Numbered from the stretch's first letter, positions 8,040 to 16,192 are shown. The stretch is 64,000 nt of DNA from an uncultured Collinsella sp. (GCA_958348225.1 CATVYG010000007.1:1-64000); one strand, 5' to 3'. Numbers and translations: made by a program. Notes: a model not told the origin generated them from the letters alone.

Positions 8040-8525
8040 GTGAAGGTCATCATCTATACCGACGGCTCGGCCCGATCAAATCCGGGACGCGGCGGCTACG
8101 GCGCCGTGCTCAAATACACCAACCCCGCCGGCAAGACCTTCACCTCCGAGCTTTCGCGCGGTTACGCCAAGACCACCAACAACCGCATGGAGCTCATGGC
8201 GGTCATCGTGGCGCTCGAGGCACTCAACCGCCCCTGCGACGTCGAAGTCCATTCCGATTCGCAGTACGTCGTCAACGCCTTCAACAAGCACTGGATTGAC
8301 GGATGGAAAAAACGCGGATGGAAAACCGCCAACAAGCAGCCCGTCAAGAACCGCGACCTGTGGGAGCGCCTGCTCGCCGCCAAGAGCAAGCACAAGGTTG
8401 AGTTCATCTGGGTTAAGGGTCACGCCGGTCACGAGCTCAACGAGCGCTGCGATGAGCTCGCCACCACGGCGGCCGACGGCAGCAACCTCGATATCGACAC
8501 CGGCTTCAACGAGAGCGACCTGTAA
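8040..8525 (+). CDS. rnhA: Ribonuclease HI
   Basis: 161-residue type 1 RNase H, which cuts the RNA strand of RNA-DNA hybrids. All four carboxylates are present: Asp8 in YTDGSARSNPG, Glu51 in NNRMELMA, Asp73 in HSDSQYV and Asp138 in ERCDELA; the flexible-loop His is in KGHAGHE. A basic handle region (KHWIDGWKKRGW) matches the E. coli-type enzyme. The GTG at 8040 with AAAGGAAG upstream gives the canonical N-terminus; the 17 extra residues of the longer frame are not family-like. Confidence 0.95.
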   Translation: MKVIIYTDGSARSNPGRGGYGAVLKYTNPAGKTFTSELSRGYAKTTNNRMELMAVIVALEALNRPCDVEVHSDSQYVVNAFNKHWIDGWKKRGWKTANKQPVKNRDLWERLLAAKSKHKVEFIWVKGHAGHELNERCDELATTAADGSNLDIDTGFNESDL

Positions 8526-8559
8526 TAGCGTTTTCGCGCAGCTTTATATCCCCACGCGC

Positions 8560-8565
8560 TACACT
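8560..8565 (+). promoter_or_regulatory. Possible -10 element (TACACT)
   Basis: TACACT ends 33 bases before the start at 8599. No good -35 is visible. Confidence 0.35.
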
Positions 8566-8598
8566 CATCCTGTAGACCAAACAACGCAAGGGGGACGT

Positions 8599-9705
8599 AT
8601 GCTGCGCATCGCGACCATCGGCACATCCATGATTACCGACGACTTTATCCAGGTCGTCAACGCCAACGACCAAGCCGCGTTTGTGGGCACGCTCTCGCGC
8701 AATGCAGATCGCGGTGCTGCCTTTACCGCCGAGCGCGGCGGCGAGCGTAACTTCACCGCACTTGACGAGCTTGCGTCCGCCGACGACGTCGACGCCGTCT
8801 ACATCGGCAGCCCCAATGCGCTCCACTACGAGCAGGCGCTCGCCTGTATCGCCGGCGGCAAGCACGTCATCGTCGAGAAGCCCTTCTGCGCAACCGAAGC
8901 GCAGGCGCTGGAAGTCTTCCGCGCTGCCGAGGCAGCAGGTGTCGTAGCCCTCGAGGCCATGCGCCCCCTCCACGATCCCGCCTTCCACGCCATCGAGGAC
9001 GCCCTGGGCGAGATCGTCCCCATCCGCCGCGCCTCATTGCGCTTTGGCAAATATTCCTCGCGCTACAACGAGATTCTCGCGGGACGCGCCACCAATATCT
9101 TCGACTGCAACATGGCATCGGGTTCCCTCATGGATATTGGCGTCTACACCGTCGAGCCCATGGTCGAGATTTTCGGCATGCCCTCCGGCCTTACGAGCAT
9201 GACTACTCTGCTCGACCCCACCACGCGACAGCTCACGCACGGCCCCATCGACGGCTGCGGTTCCATCCTCGCCAGCTACGGCGGTGGCCGTATCTCCGTC
9301 GAGCTCGCGCACTCCAAAATTACGAATGACCTGCTGCCCTCGCAGATCGAAGGCGAGCGTGGCACTATCCAGATCGACCATCTGTCCACGCCCCGCAACG
9401 TCCGCATCGACTATCGCGGCGATGTCGTACGCGGCTCGGCGACCGAGGCACCACGCGAACAGGGCGACAACAGCCTCGTGCTCGACCTACCCAAATCGAG
9501 CAACACTATGGAATACGAACTCACAGACTTTATCACCGCCATCGGCGGCATCGATAACGTTAAGGAAGAGATTTGGGAGACCCCGGCGGGACGCCACGAG
9601 CTTGGCCACTACCGCGATGTCACGCTCGTGTCGCTGCGTATCATGGATGCCGTGCGACAGCAGGCGGGTATCGCCTTCCCCGCTGACTCTAACAAGCAGG
9701 CATAG
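8599..9705 (+). CDS. Gfo/Idh/MocA-family oxidoreductase (second)
   Basis: 368-residue NAD(P)-dependent dehydrogenase of the Gfo/Idh/MocA family. Visible blocks are the N-terminal Rossmann segment LRIATIGTSMITDDF (a looser glycine pattern than usual), AVYIGSPNALHYEQAL, the lysine-bearing IVEKPFC motif, and MDIGVYTVEPM in the substrate domain. The start ATG is supported by AAGGGGGACGT. It lies 2 bases upstream of the acylphosphatase gene, so the two are probably co-transcribed. It is not a close copy of the family member at 173-1192. Substrate unknown. Confidence 0.87.
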   Translation: MLRIATIGTSMITDDFIQVVNANDQAAFVGTLSRNADRGAAFTAERGGERNFTALDELASADDVDAVYIGSPNALHYEQALACIAGGKHVIVEKPFCATEAQALEVFRAAEAAGVVALEAMRPLHDPAFHAIEDALGEIVPIRRASLRFGKYSSRYNEILAGRATNIFDCNMASGSLMDIGVYTVEPMVEIFGMPSGLTSMTTLLDPTTRQLTHGPIDGCGSILASYGGGRISVELAHSKITNDLLPSQIEGERGTIQIDHLSTPRNVRIDYRGDVVRGSATEAPREQGDNSLVLDLPKSSNTMEYELTDFITAIGGIDNVKEEIWETPAGRHELGHYRDVTLVSLRIMDAVRQQAGIAFPADSNKQA

Positions 9706-9707
9706 CG

Positions 9708-10118
9708 ATGGGTTTTTTCGACAAGCTTTTCTCGGGCGTCACCGGCGGCAGCCGCGAACCCCAAAAGCCCTCTGGCGTCGAGCTTGAGCTGCGCCGTAGG
9801 CTCACCGTGCTCGCAAGCGACGAGGCCACTCAAGACGCCCCGCAGCGCTATTTCCTGCGGTGGGAGGGGCAGGTCCAGGGCGTCGGTTTCCGCTTCACCA
9901 ACACCAACCTCGCACAGGCGCGCTCCCTCACCGGCTGGGTGCGTAACATGGAAGACGGCTCAGTCGAGATGGAGATACAGGGAGCTCCGGCAAACATCCT
10001 ATCTCATCTCGAGACGCTTCATGCCTCCTACGAGCGCATGGGAACGCGTTTTCGCCTCGTAGACGCCCAGGCCCGAGCCCCACTTGCCAATGAAGACGGT
10101 TTCACTCCTCATTATTAG
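9708..10118 (+). CDS. acyP: Acylphosphatase with N-terminal extension
   Basis: Hydrolyses acyl phosphates. The acylphosphatase fold occupies about residues 45-136, with the catalytic Arg62 in GQVQGVGFRF and Asn80 in GWVRNMEDGSVE. The 136-residue protein is about 45 residues longer than typical free acylphosphatases because of an N-terminal region (FFDKLFSGVTGG and a basic helix) of unknown role. It follows the oxidoreductase by 2 bases. Confidence 0.9.
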   Translation: MGFFDKLFSGVTGGSREPQKPSGVELELRRRLTVLASDEATQDAPQRYFLRWEGQVQGVGFRFTNTNLAQARSLTGWVRNMEDGSVEMEIQGAPANILSHLETLHASYERMGTRFRLVDAQARAPLANEDGFTPHY

Positions 10119-10179
10119 TATTGTGTGCTAAATACGGTATCATTTACCTACGACCGTTGATAGAAAAGAGGCGAGGCGC

Positions 10180-10560
10180 ATGGCGGTGCAAAGAAGGAAT
10201 ACCAAGCAGCGAAAGCTGGTTCTTGACGCCGTACGCCAAAGCTATAACCATCCCACCGCCGACGAAATCTACAACGTCGTGCGCGCGCAGGATGACAAAA
10301 TCAGCCGCGGTACGGTCTACCGCAATCTCAATCTCTTGGCCGACGCCGGCGAGATCCTCTCCATCAAGACACCGGGCGGCAGTCGCTTCGATCGCACCAT
10401 CGAGCCGCACGCGCATATCATCTGCACCTCGTGCAGCCGCGTCATCGACGTACCGCTCCCCTTCGATGCCCAGCTCGACGCCAAAGCGTCCGAGCAAATC
10501 GGCTGGCACGTCACGTCGCACTACACCATCTTCGAGGGTCTCTGCCCCGACTGCCGATAG
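10180..10560 (+). CDS. perR: Fur-family metalloregulator, PerR-like
   Basis: 126-residue Fur-family repressor. The winged helix contains TVYRNLNLLADAG; the C-terminal dimerisation and metal domain has HAHIICTSC and ends with CPDC, giving the two CxxC pairs of the structural zinc site. Asp71 in SRFD and Asp90 in VIDV occupy the positions that in Bacillus PerR bind the regulatory metal, where Fur proteins differ; this favours a peroxide sensor over an iron sensor. Start ATG with GAGGCGAGG upstream. It is convergent with the Cof-type phosphatase, with a long imperfect palindrome between them. Targets are not visible here. Confidence 0.82.
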   Translation: MAVQRRNTKQRKLVLDAVRQSYNHPTADEIYNVVRAQDDKISRGTVYRNLNLLADAGEILSIKTPGGSRFDRTIEPHAHIICTSCSRVIDVPLPFDAQLDAKASEQIGWHVTSHYTIFEGLCPDCR

Positions 10561-10563
10561 ATG

Positions 10564-10634
10564 TTTGGGACATGCCTTAAAATCCACCTTTCCGCACTCT
10601 GCAGCAAAAAGTAGATTTCTAGACATGTCCCAAA
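10564..10634. terminator. Nested palindrome between convergent genes
   Basis: Perfect 11-bp arms (10564-10574 and 10624-10634, TTTGGGACATG) enclose a second imperfect pair (10580-10587 with 10611-10618). It fills the 77-base gap between the perR-like and Cof-type genes and may end transcription from both sides. Confidence 0.5.
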
Positions 10635-10637
10635 TGT

Positions 10638-11435
10638 CTACTCAGCAAGTAGACGACGCAGCTCTTCTTCGACCGTGCGCACGTAGCGGACGCGGTCGTT
10701 GATGCCACGCATAGAGGGATTGCAGCTCTCCATCAGATAGGGATGGCCCACGACGTTAAGCATGTCGCGATCGTTCTCATTGTCGCCAAACGCCATCATC
10801 TCATCGGGCGAAATACCCAGGGCACGACCGTAATCGGCAAGCGCGGAGCCCTTGCCCGAACCGAAACCGATAAAGTCCGTCCATTCGGTTCCCGACGTCA
10901 TCACGTCGACACGGTCGCTGAAGAGGCGCTCAAAATGCTCCAGCGCCGCCGGCTGATCAACCTCGGGCGTCTGGAAGGCAATCTTAATGACGTCCTCGTC
11001 GATGTCCTCGGGACGGTCGACCACCGCCACATCGCAGTGGACCTCATAGCGCAAATGGTCGACGAACGCATCATTGCCGCTCATGGTGTAGAGGTGCCCC
11101 TCGCACGAAAGGGTCACGTCGGCATGGGGATACGCAACCACGGCATTCGCGATATCCATAGCAAGGCTGCGCTCCATGGAACGCTTGACAACGGCACGTC
11201 CCTCGCTCATCACCAGGGCTCCGTTTTCGCATACATATGCGAGCTCATCGGCCACCGGGGCAAACAGGTGGCGCAAGCTCGCATATTGACGGCCGCTCGC
11301 CGGCATAAACACGATACCGCGACGATGCAGCTCGTCGATAAGCTCAAAGGCCTCGGAACGCGGCTCGCGCTCCCCCGGATGCAGCAAAGTGCCGTCCAAA
11401 TCGCATGCAATCAGCTTGATTCCCTCAAGACCCAT
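10638..11435 (-). CDS. Cof-type HAD-superfamily phosphatase
   Basis: 265-residue cytoplasmic HAD hydrolase of the Cof/type IIB group, which dephosphorylates sugar phosphates, nucleotides or similar small molecules. Motif I is CDLDGTLLHPG, motif II lies at MPASGRQ, and motifs III/IV end in GDNENDRDML. ATG 11435 gives the normal N-terminus directly before motif I and has GGGGGAAAG upstream; the longer frame has no ribosome site. It follows the UreE/SlyD-like pair on the same strand but a strong stem-loop separates them. Substrate unknown. Confidence 0.88.
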   Translation of the reverse strand: MGLEGIKLIACDLDGTLLHPGEREPRSEAFELIDELHRRGIVFMPASGRQYASLRHLFAPVADELAYVCENGALVMSEGRAVVKRSMERSLAMDIANAVVAYPHADVTLSCEGHLYTMSGNDAFVDHLRYEVHCDVAVVDRPEDIDEDVIKIAFQTPEVDQPAALEHFERLFSDRVDVMTSGTEWTDFIGFGSGKGSALADYGRALGISPDEMMAFGDNENDRDMLNVVGHPYLMESCNPSMRGINDRVRYVRTVEEELRRLLAE

Positions 11436-11465
11436 ATGCTTTCCCCCAAAGCACCTCATCAACAG

Positions 11466-11506
11466 CAAGACGGACTTTGATTGGTCGCCCCTCAAAGCCC
11501 GTCTTG
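11466..11506 (-). terminator. Stem-loop after UreE-like gene
   Basis: 15-bp arms (11466-11480 and 11492-11506, one mismatch) with an 11-base loop, placed between the UreE-like stop and the next gene on the minus strand. It lacks a U-tract. Confidence 0.55.
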
Positions 11507-11519
11507 CGCATACGTGCGC

Positions 11520-12098
11520 TTAGCCGCGCGTCTTTTTTACGATGGTAAAGTCGGGAGCCATGCTCACGACGACCTCCGCCGCACTCGACGCAAAGCGTCG
11601 GCTGGCATCGAGCTCGCGCGTGACCACCGAGAGCCGAACACCCTCGACACCCCGGAGCATGCGGCCCAAAACAGGCTGCACCGGCGTATACATGCGCACG
11701 ATATGCTCGTCCGAGTCGCCCCGGAAGAGCGGCGCATGCATGTTGCCGATCTCCCAGCACGCATGCGCGAGTGCAATCGGATCCATGCGGTCGACTTCGA
11801 CCAAATAAACCTCGGCGCTGCGCAGGCGCACAATAACCGCCACAGGCACCACGCCCGAACGGTCAATGGCGAGCACGTCGCCGTCGGCGAGACGTTCTCC
11901 GCCAGCGCCATCCAGCCGAACATCGACCGTGCGCCCTAGCTCCGTTACGCCCGCAAATGTGCGGGCATCGGCCTGGTCCCAATCGAGCAGCAGCTCGTCA
12001 ACCTCAAAGATGCCGCCCAGCTCCCGGCGAAGCAGGAGTTCATAGGACGGGTCGTTGAGATTTCCCAAGCATGTCGTCGAAACCAAGCGTTCAGGCAT
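11520..12098 (-). CDS. UreE-like metallochaperone-family protein
   Basis: 192-residue protein whose middle and C-terminal parts resemble the urease accessory protein UreE, a nickel-delivery dimer. The pattern LADGDVLAIDRSGVV matches the end of the UreE N-terminal barrel, and DPIALAHACWEIGNMHAPL matches the UreE signature (alanine-rich helix, then GNRH); the key metal-site histidine would be His121. The following region (VQPVLGRMLRGVEG) also fits. There is no histidine-rich tail, and no urease gene is in the window. It is 3 bases downstream of a SlyD-like FKBP gene on the same strand. The family call is from remembered motifs, so moderate certainty. Confidence 0.65.
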   Translation of the reverse strand: MPERLVSTTCLGNLNDPSYELLLRRELGGIFEVDELLLDWDQADARTFAGVTELGRTVDVRLDGAGGERLADGDVLAIDRSGVVPVAVIVRLRSAEVYLVEVDRMDPIALAHACWEIGNMHAPLFRGDSDEHIVRMYTPVQPVLGRMLRGVEGVRLSVVTRELDASRRFASSAAEVVVSMAPDFTIVKKTRG

Positions 12099-12101
12099 AC
12101 T

Positions 12102-12530
12102 CTAACCCTCGACCTCGACGAGCTCGATATCAAAGTTGAGGTCCTTGCCGGCAAGCTCGTGGTTGGCATCGAGCGTCACGGCCTCGGGCGTCACGTCGAT
12201 GACCACGGCGGGGACGGGCATGCCGCTGGCCGTGGACAGGAAGAGCTTCATGCCCTTCTCGATCTGCTCGATGTTGGGAACCTGCTCGGCCGGGAAGGTA
12301 ATAACCATCTCGGGATTGTGCTCGCCGTAGGCATCGGCAGCAGGAATGTGCACGGTCTTCTTCTCGCCCACCTGCATGTCGACAACAGCGGCGTCGAAGC
12401 CCTTGATCATCTGGCCGGCGCCGCAGGTGAACTCCAGCGGCTCGCCGCGATCGTAGGAGCTATCGAACTGCGTGCCGTCGTCGAGCGTGCCGCGATAATG
12501 AGTCTTGACCTTCTTGCCCTGGTTGGACAT
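12102..12530 (-). CDS. FKBP-type peptidyl-prolyl isomerase, SlyD-like
   Basis: 142-residue prolyl isomerase and chaperone. The FKBP part (THYRGTLDDGTQFDSS, then MIKGFDAAVVDMQVGE) is interrupted by an inserted flap domain (about residues 70-125) and resumes with ANHELAGKDLNFDIELVEV, the SlyD arrangement. The His/Cys-rich metal-binding tail of E. coli SlyD is missing; the protein ends at EVEG. ATG 12530 is fixed by GGAGG 5 bases upstream. The tight spacing to the UreE-like gene suggests co-translation and, since SlyD and UreE both serve nickel enzyme maturation in other bacteria, a shared metal-handling task. Confidence 0.88.
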   Translation of the reverse strand: MSNQGKKVKTHYRGTLDDGTQFDSSYDRGEPLEFTCGAGQMIKGFDAAVVDMQVGEKKTVHIPAADAYGEHNPEMVITFPAEQVPNIEQIEKGMKLFLSTASGMPVPAVVIDVTPEAVTLDANHELAGKDLNFDIELVEVEG

Positions 12531-12603
12531 GGTAACCTCCGTGATAAGGGCGGCGCACAACGCGGGCCGCCGTGAACATATGGCGCTAACTATACCCTAG
12601 TCA

Positions 12604-12609
12604 TACAAT
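12604..12609 (+). promoter_or_regulatory. Possible -10 element (TACAAT) for dipeptidase gene
   Basis: TACAAT ends 41 bases before the dipeptidase start. No good -35 is visible. The gap 12531-12650 is shared with the divergent SlyD-like gene. Confidence 0.4.
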
Positions 12610-12650
12610 TCAAAGACAGTTTGCAAAGAAACGCTGCAACCGGAGGATCC

Positions 12651-13664
12651 ATGGCATATCCCGTATTTGACTTACACTGCGACACCGCCGACCGCATCGG
12701 CTGGGCCACGCTCGATCTCGACCTGCGCTTTACCGCCGGCACCGACGGTTATTTCCCCGGCGACGAAACGCATCCGCAAGATTTCGACCTCATCGAGGGC
12801 AACGCCTGCGCCATCTCGCTCGCAAAGATCGACAACACGCCGTGGGCACAGTGCTTCGCCACGTTTGTCCCCGACGAGATTCCCACCGCCCACGCCGCGC
12901 GCTTCCAAGCACAGATCATGGCGCACATGAGCGGCCAGGCAATGCTCAACCACGACCGCATGGTCAACGTACGCAGCGCCGCTGACATTCGCCCTGTGCT
13001 CAAAGACGGCAAGGTCGCCTGCATCCACACCATCGAAAACGCCACGTTCTTTGCCGAGGACCCCGCGCTGATCGAGGTGCTCAAGAGCCTGGGCGTACTC
13101 ATGTCATCGCTCAGTTGGAACGCGCAGGGACCGCTCGCGAGCGGCCACGACACCCACGCCGGCCTCACCGCCGCCGGCATCGAGGCACTTACGCAGATGG
13201 AGCACGCCGGCATGATACTCGACGTCTCCCACCTCAACGATGAGTGCTTTGACGAGGTTGTCGCCCACGCCACGCGCCCCTTCGTCGCCAGCCACTCCAA
13301 CTCCCGTGCGGTTTGCGGCGTCAAGCGCAACCTCACCGACGACCAGTTCCGTACCATTCGCGACATGGGCGGTATCGTCGGCCTCAACTACTGCAGCGAG
13401 TTCCTTTCCAACGACGCAACCGACAAGACCGCCGCAGACGTCACCTTCGACCAGCTGGCGGCACATATCGAGCACTGGCTCGACCTGGGCGGCGAGGACG
13501 TCATCGCGCTCGGCGGCGACTGGGACGGCGCCACTGTGCCCGCTTTCCTCTCCGATGCCAGCATGATGCCCGAGTTCCAGAACATGCTCTCCAAGCACTT
13601 TGGCAAGACCGTGATGCAAAAACTCTGCAGCGACAACGCGCTTGCCTTCTTTGAGCGTTATTGA
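12651..13664 (+). CDS. Membrane-dipeptidase family (M19) peptidase
   Basis: 337-residue zinc dipeptidase of the renal dipeptidase family, a TIM-barrel enzyme that splits dipeptides. Zinc ligands are visible in FDLHCDT near the N-terminus, the bridging Glu in CIHTIENATF, a His in LDVSHLNDE and ASHSNSRAV, all as in the family. It has no signal peptide, so it is probably cytoplasmic. The ATG 12651 has GGAGG at 5 bases. A hairpin follows the stop. With two Opp peptide importers in the window, it may serve use of imported peptides. Confidence 0.9.
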   Translation: MAYPVFDLHCDTADRIGWATLDLDLRFTAGTDGYFPGDETHPQDFDLIEGNACAISLAKIDNTPWAQCFATFVPDEIPTAHAARFQAQIMAHMSGQAMLNHDRMVNVRSAADIRPVLKDGKVACIHTIENATFFAEDPALIEVLKSLGVLMSSLSWNAQGPLASGHDTHAGLTAAGIEALTQMEHAGMILDVSHLNDECFDEVVAHATRPFVASHSNSRAVCGVKRNLTDDQFRTIRDMGGIVGLNYCSEFLSNDATDKTAADVTFDQLAAHIEHWLDLGGEDVIALGGDWDGATVPAFLSDASMMPEFQNMLSKHFGKTVMQKLCSDNALAFFERY

Positions 13665-13680
13665 TTTCACATCCCTTGAG

Positions 13681-13716
13681 CGGGCCGGCATGTCGAACGG
13701 TCGGTATGCCGGCCCG
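13681..13716 (+). terminator. Stem-loop after dipeptidase gene
   Basis: Perfect 11-bp stem (CGGGCCGGCAT / ATGCCGGCCCG) with a 14-base loop, 17 bases after the stop. It is not followed by a T-run and sits just before the next gene's ribosome site. Confidence 0.5.
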
Positions 13717-13738
13717 TCCCCAATCTGAAGGACCGCTT

Positions 13739-14515
13739 TTGACGCAGCAATTTACGATTTCCGTACCCCGACCGGATGGGACGCCCATCCCCGTCGTCGT
13801 TACCAAAAAGCGCGTCAAGAACTTCAACCTACGCGTCACATCGAGCGGCGAGGTCCACGCCAGCGCACCGCTCGGCGCCAGCCGCGAGCGTATCGAAACA
13901 TTTGTGAAGCGCAACAGCGACTGGATTATCAGCCGACTTGCCCAGCGCGAGCAACGTCAGGCGACGGTGCGAGAGCCGCTCAGCCCCCACTCGATCATTG
14001 CGCTTTGGGGCAAGCCCATCACGGTACAGGACGCACTCGACCACAACTTTGCATCACCCGCACCGCGACCCAAACAGGCCACCTTCGCAAGTTTTATGGG
14101 TACCGACGAGCCAGACGAACGTCCACAGGCCAAGTGGCATGCGACCCTCGACGGCTTAACGCCCAGTGAGATCCAAGCCCATATCGACCAGCTCTATACG
14201 TCCGAGGTCACATCGGCGCTGCACGATATTGTGCACGCATACGAAAGCGCAATGGGTGTCGCCGTTTCCCGCGTTTCCGTACGCAGCATGAAAACGCGCT
14301 GGGGCTCGTGCACACCCAAAACCGGCGCCATTCGCATCGCACGAGAACTTGCCACCTACCCCGTCGAATGTCTCGACATGGTTGTCGCCCACGAGCTCGT
14401 CCACTTGCTCGAGCCAAGCCACAACCAACGGTTCCACGCCCTGCTCGACACATACTGCCCCAACAATAGAGCTCTGTCGCAGCGGCTCAAAAAACCGCCC
14501 GCCAACGAGCTCTAG
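13739..14515 (+). CDS. SprT/YgjP-type (DUF45, M48-like) metallopeptidase
   Basis: 258-residue predicted zinc metallopeptidase of the DUF45/YgjP type. The active-site helix is VVAHELVHLLEPSHNQRFH (HExxH plus a third His), preceded by the family signature MKTRWGSCTPK. The N-terminal beta-rich part contains KNFNLRVTSSGEVHASAPLG. The TTG at 13739 is chosen because AAGGA lies 6 bases upstream and the longer frame would read through the terminator hairpin of the previous gene. It is convergent with folB, only 6 bases apart. Biological substrate of the family is unknown. Confidence 0.87.
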   Translation: MTQQFTISVPRPDGTPIPVVVTKKRVKNFNLRVTSSGEVHASAPLGASRERIETFVKRNSDWIISRLAQREQRQATVREPLSPHSIIALWGKPITVQDALDHNFASPAPRPKQATFASFMGTDEPDERPQAKWHATLDGLTPSEIQAHIDQLYTSEVTSALHDIVHAYESAMGVAVSRVSVRSMKTRWGSCTPKTGAIRIARELATYPVECLDMVVAHELVHLLEPSHNQRFHALLDTYCPNNRALSQRLKKPPANEL

Positions 14516-14521
14516 CGTCGG

Positions 14522-15007
14522 CTAGCGCACGCGCTCAATCTCGACGCCGCAGCTTGCCAGGGAAAGACCGACGGGCGCCCAAGGCTTATCGAGCTTAACA
14601 CGCACGCCAAGCAGCAAGGGGTAACGACGTAGCAGCATCTGGGCCACACCCTCGGCTGCAGCCTCGATGAGCTTAAACGTATGCTCGCGCAGATAGCCAT
14701 CGACATCGTGGCACACCGAGCCGTAATCAATCGAGGCATCCAAGTTGTCGTGCTCCCCCGCCGCGCGCAGGTCGGCATAGAGCACCAAGGACACGACAAA
14801 CTTCTGCCCCAGGGCGTTCTCCTCGGGATACACACCGTGGTTGGCAAAGACCTCGAGACCGTCGATGGTAATGCGGTCGGCATGGCGCAGGTCGTCATAG
14901 CTCACGTGGGACACCGCCGTAGCAGCAGAAATGTCGCCTCTACCGCGGCGGGCAAGCTCGGCACCCTCGGTCTTGGTTGCATTCTCGGGCAGCTTTTTGT
15001 TAGTCAT
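14522..15007 (-). CDS. folB: Dihydroneopterin aldolase
   Basis: Folate-pathway aldolase that cleaves 7,8-dihydroneopterin to 6-hydroxymethyl-dihydropterin. The core from about residue 40 shows ITIDGLEVFANHGVYPEEN, with the HG(V/H) motif, then DYGSVCHDV and FKLIEAAAEGVAQ, with the conserved Glu, and a catalytic-type Lys in RVKLDKPWAP. At 161 residues it has about 40 extra residues at the N-terminus. ATG with AAGGAG upstream. It lies 43 bases after the HD gene in the folE-HD-folB group. No folP or folK is in the window. Confidence 0.9.
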   Translation of the reverse strand: MTNKKLPENATKTEGAELARRGRGDISAATAVSHVSYDDLRHADRITIDGLEVFANHGVYPEENALGQKFVVSLVLYADLRAAGEHDNLDASIDYGSVCHDVDGYLREHTFKLIEAAAEGVAQMLLRRYPLLLGVRVKLDKPWAPVGLSLASCGVEIERVR

Positions 15008-15050
15008 CGCGATCGTCTCCTTCGTTTAGAACCCCGACCACGCATACCGA

Positions 15051-15632
15051 CTACACGCGAATCGACAGGTTCTTTTTATCATCGCTCCAGTTGCAGGCAT
15101 TGCGCGCAGGGCATGCAAAGCAGGCGCGCGACGCTTTGTCGGCTGCATAAAGCAGACGCTCAAGCGGCTGGCTGTTCACGCGCAACTTTCGATGGCCCAG
15201 GATGGCCGTCTTAATGGCTGCGGCATCTGCCGGCTTAAACGCCACGTCTTCGGGCATGCCGCCGAGAATCGCATCAGCGACGCGTTCGCTTGCAACATCA
15301 TGGGATATACCCGATTCATACTGTTCATCTTTGCCGATATCGTGAAGAAGTGCCGTGGCATAGATGACCTCGCGGTCAAATTCGAGTTGCTCCTCAAGAT
15401 TCTTGATCCACATGATGCGCGCGACATCCAGCAGATGGTCAATACCGTGGCGGCAAAAGATGCGCCCCGATTCCAACTGCGCAATGTTGCCCAGATGCCG
15501 CCGGAACAGCCCGTTGGCACAGATGTAGTCAATGCGAGGCATGGCACCAAAGGGGGTCAGGCCCGAAGCCATAAAGCCACGACGCGGCGTTCCCTCATCG
15601 GTCTTCGATGCAAAGTCGTTGACGACCCTCAT
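15051..15632 (-). CDS. HD-domain phosphohydrolase in folate operon
   Basis: 193-residue HD-superfamily metal-dependent phosphohydrolase. The metal ligands fit the order H...HD...D: His62 in CRHGIDH, His97-Asp98 in LLHDIGKDE and Asp165 in AADKASR. The C-terminus carries an unusual cluster CFACPARNAC (Cys171, 174, 180) that could bind a metal. The start ATG falls 3 bases after the folE stop, implying translational coupling, and folB follows. Because nothing else here could dephosphorylate dihydroneopterin triphosphate between FolE and FolB, this is a candidate for that step, as inference. The general alternative is a nucleotide phosphohydrolase or a tRNA-type HD enzyme. Confidence 0.75.
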   Translation of the reverse strand: MRVVNDFASKTDEGTPRRGFMASGLTPFGAMPRIDYICANGLFRRHLGNIAQLESGRIFCRHGIDHLLDVARIMWIKNLEEQLEFDREVIYATALLHDIGKDEQYESGISHDVASERVADAILGGMPEDVAFKPADAAAIKTAILGHRKLRVNSQPLERLLYAADKASRACFACPARNACNWSDDKKNLSIRV

Positions 15633-15634
15633 GG

Positions 15635-16192
15635 TTAGCGGCCCAGCATCCTAAAGAATCGCTCCTCGAGCGACGGATCAGTCTCAAAGACACCGCGACG
15701 AGCAAGCGTTACGGTCTTGGTGCCGGGCTTTTGCACGCCGCGCATGGTCATGCACATATGCTCAGCCTCCATCATCACAATCGCTCCTTGGGGAGTAAGA
15801 TATTCCATGAGGGCGTCGGCAACCTGTGCACACAGCTGCTCCTGCAGCTGCAGACGACGGGCATAGACCTCAACCGTGCGAGCGAGCTTAGACAAACCCG
15901 CCACGCGACCGTTGGGGATATAGCCGATCGCAGCCTTGCCATAAAACGGCAGCAGATGGTGCTCGCACAGCGAGTAAAACGTAATGTCGCGCTCGATAAC
16001 CAAATCGTTCGAAGCGACGGCAAAGGTTTTGGACAGGTGCTCCTCGGCGCTCTGATCCATGCCGCCGGCAATCTCACCATACATACGGGCGACGCGTGCC
16101 GGCGTCTCCAGCAGGCCCTCACGAGTTGGGTCCTCGCCTATGCCCTCAAGCAACAGCTTTATGGCGGCCTCGACTTTTTCCTGATCGACCAT
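15635..16192 (-). CDS. folE: GTP cyclohydrolase I
   Basis: 185-residue type IA GTP cyclohydrolase, first enzyme of folate synthesis, converting GTP to 7,8-dihydroneopterin triphosphate. Zinc-site motif CEHHLLPFYGK, the region GLSKLARTVEVYARRLQLQEQL, and C-terminal HMCMTMRGVQKPG with the second zinc Cys are all intact. ATG 16192 with GAGG upstream; the longer frame is not family-like. It heads the folE-HD-folB group and follows nrdG by 66 bases on the same strand. Confidence 0.95.
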   Translation of the reverse strand: MVDQEKVEAAIKLLLEGIGEDPTREGLLETPARVARMYGEIAGGMDQSAEEHLSKTFAVASNDLVIERDITFYSLCEHHLLPFYGKAAIGYIPNGRVAGLSKLARTVEVYARRLQLQEQLCAQVADALMEYLTPQGAIVMMEAEHMCMTMRGVQKPGTKTVTLARRGVFETDPSLEERFFRMLGR

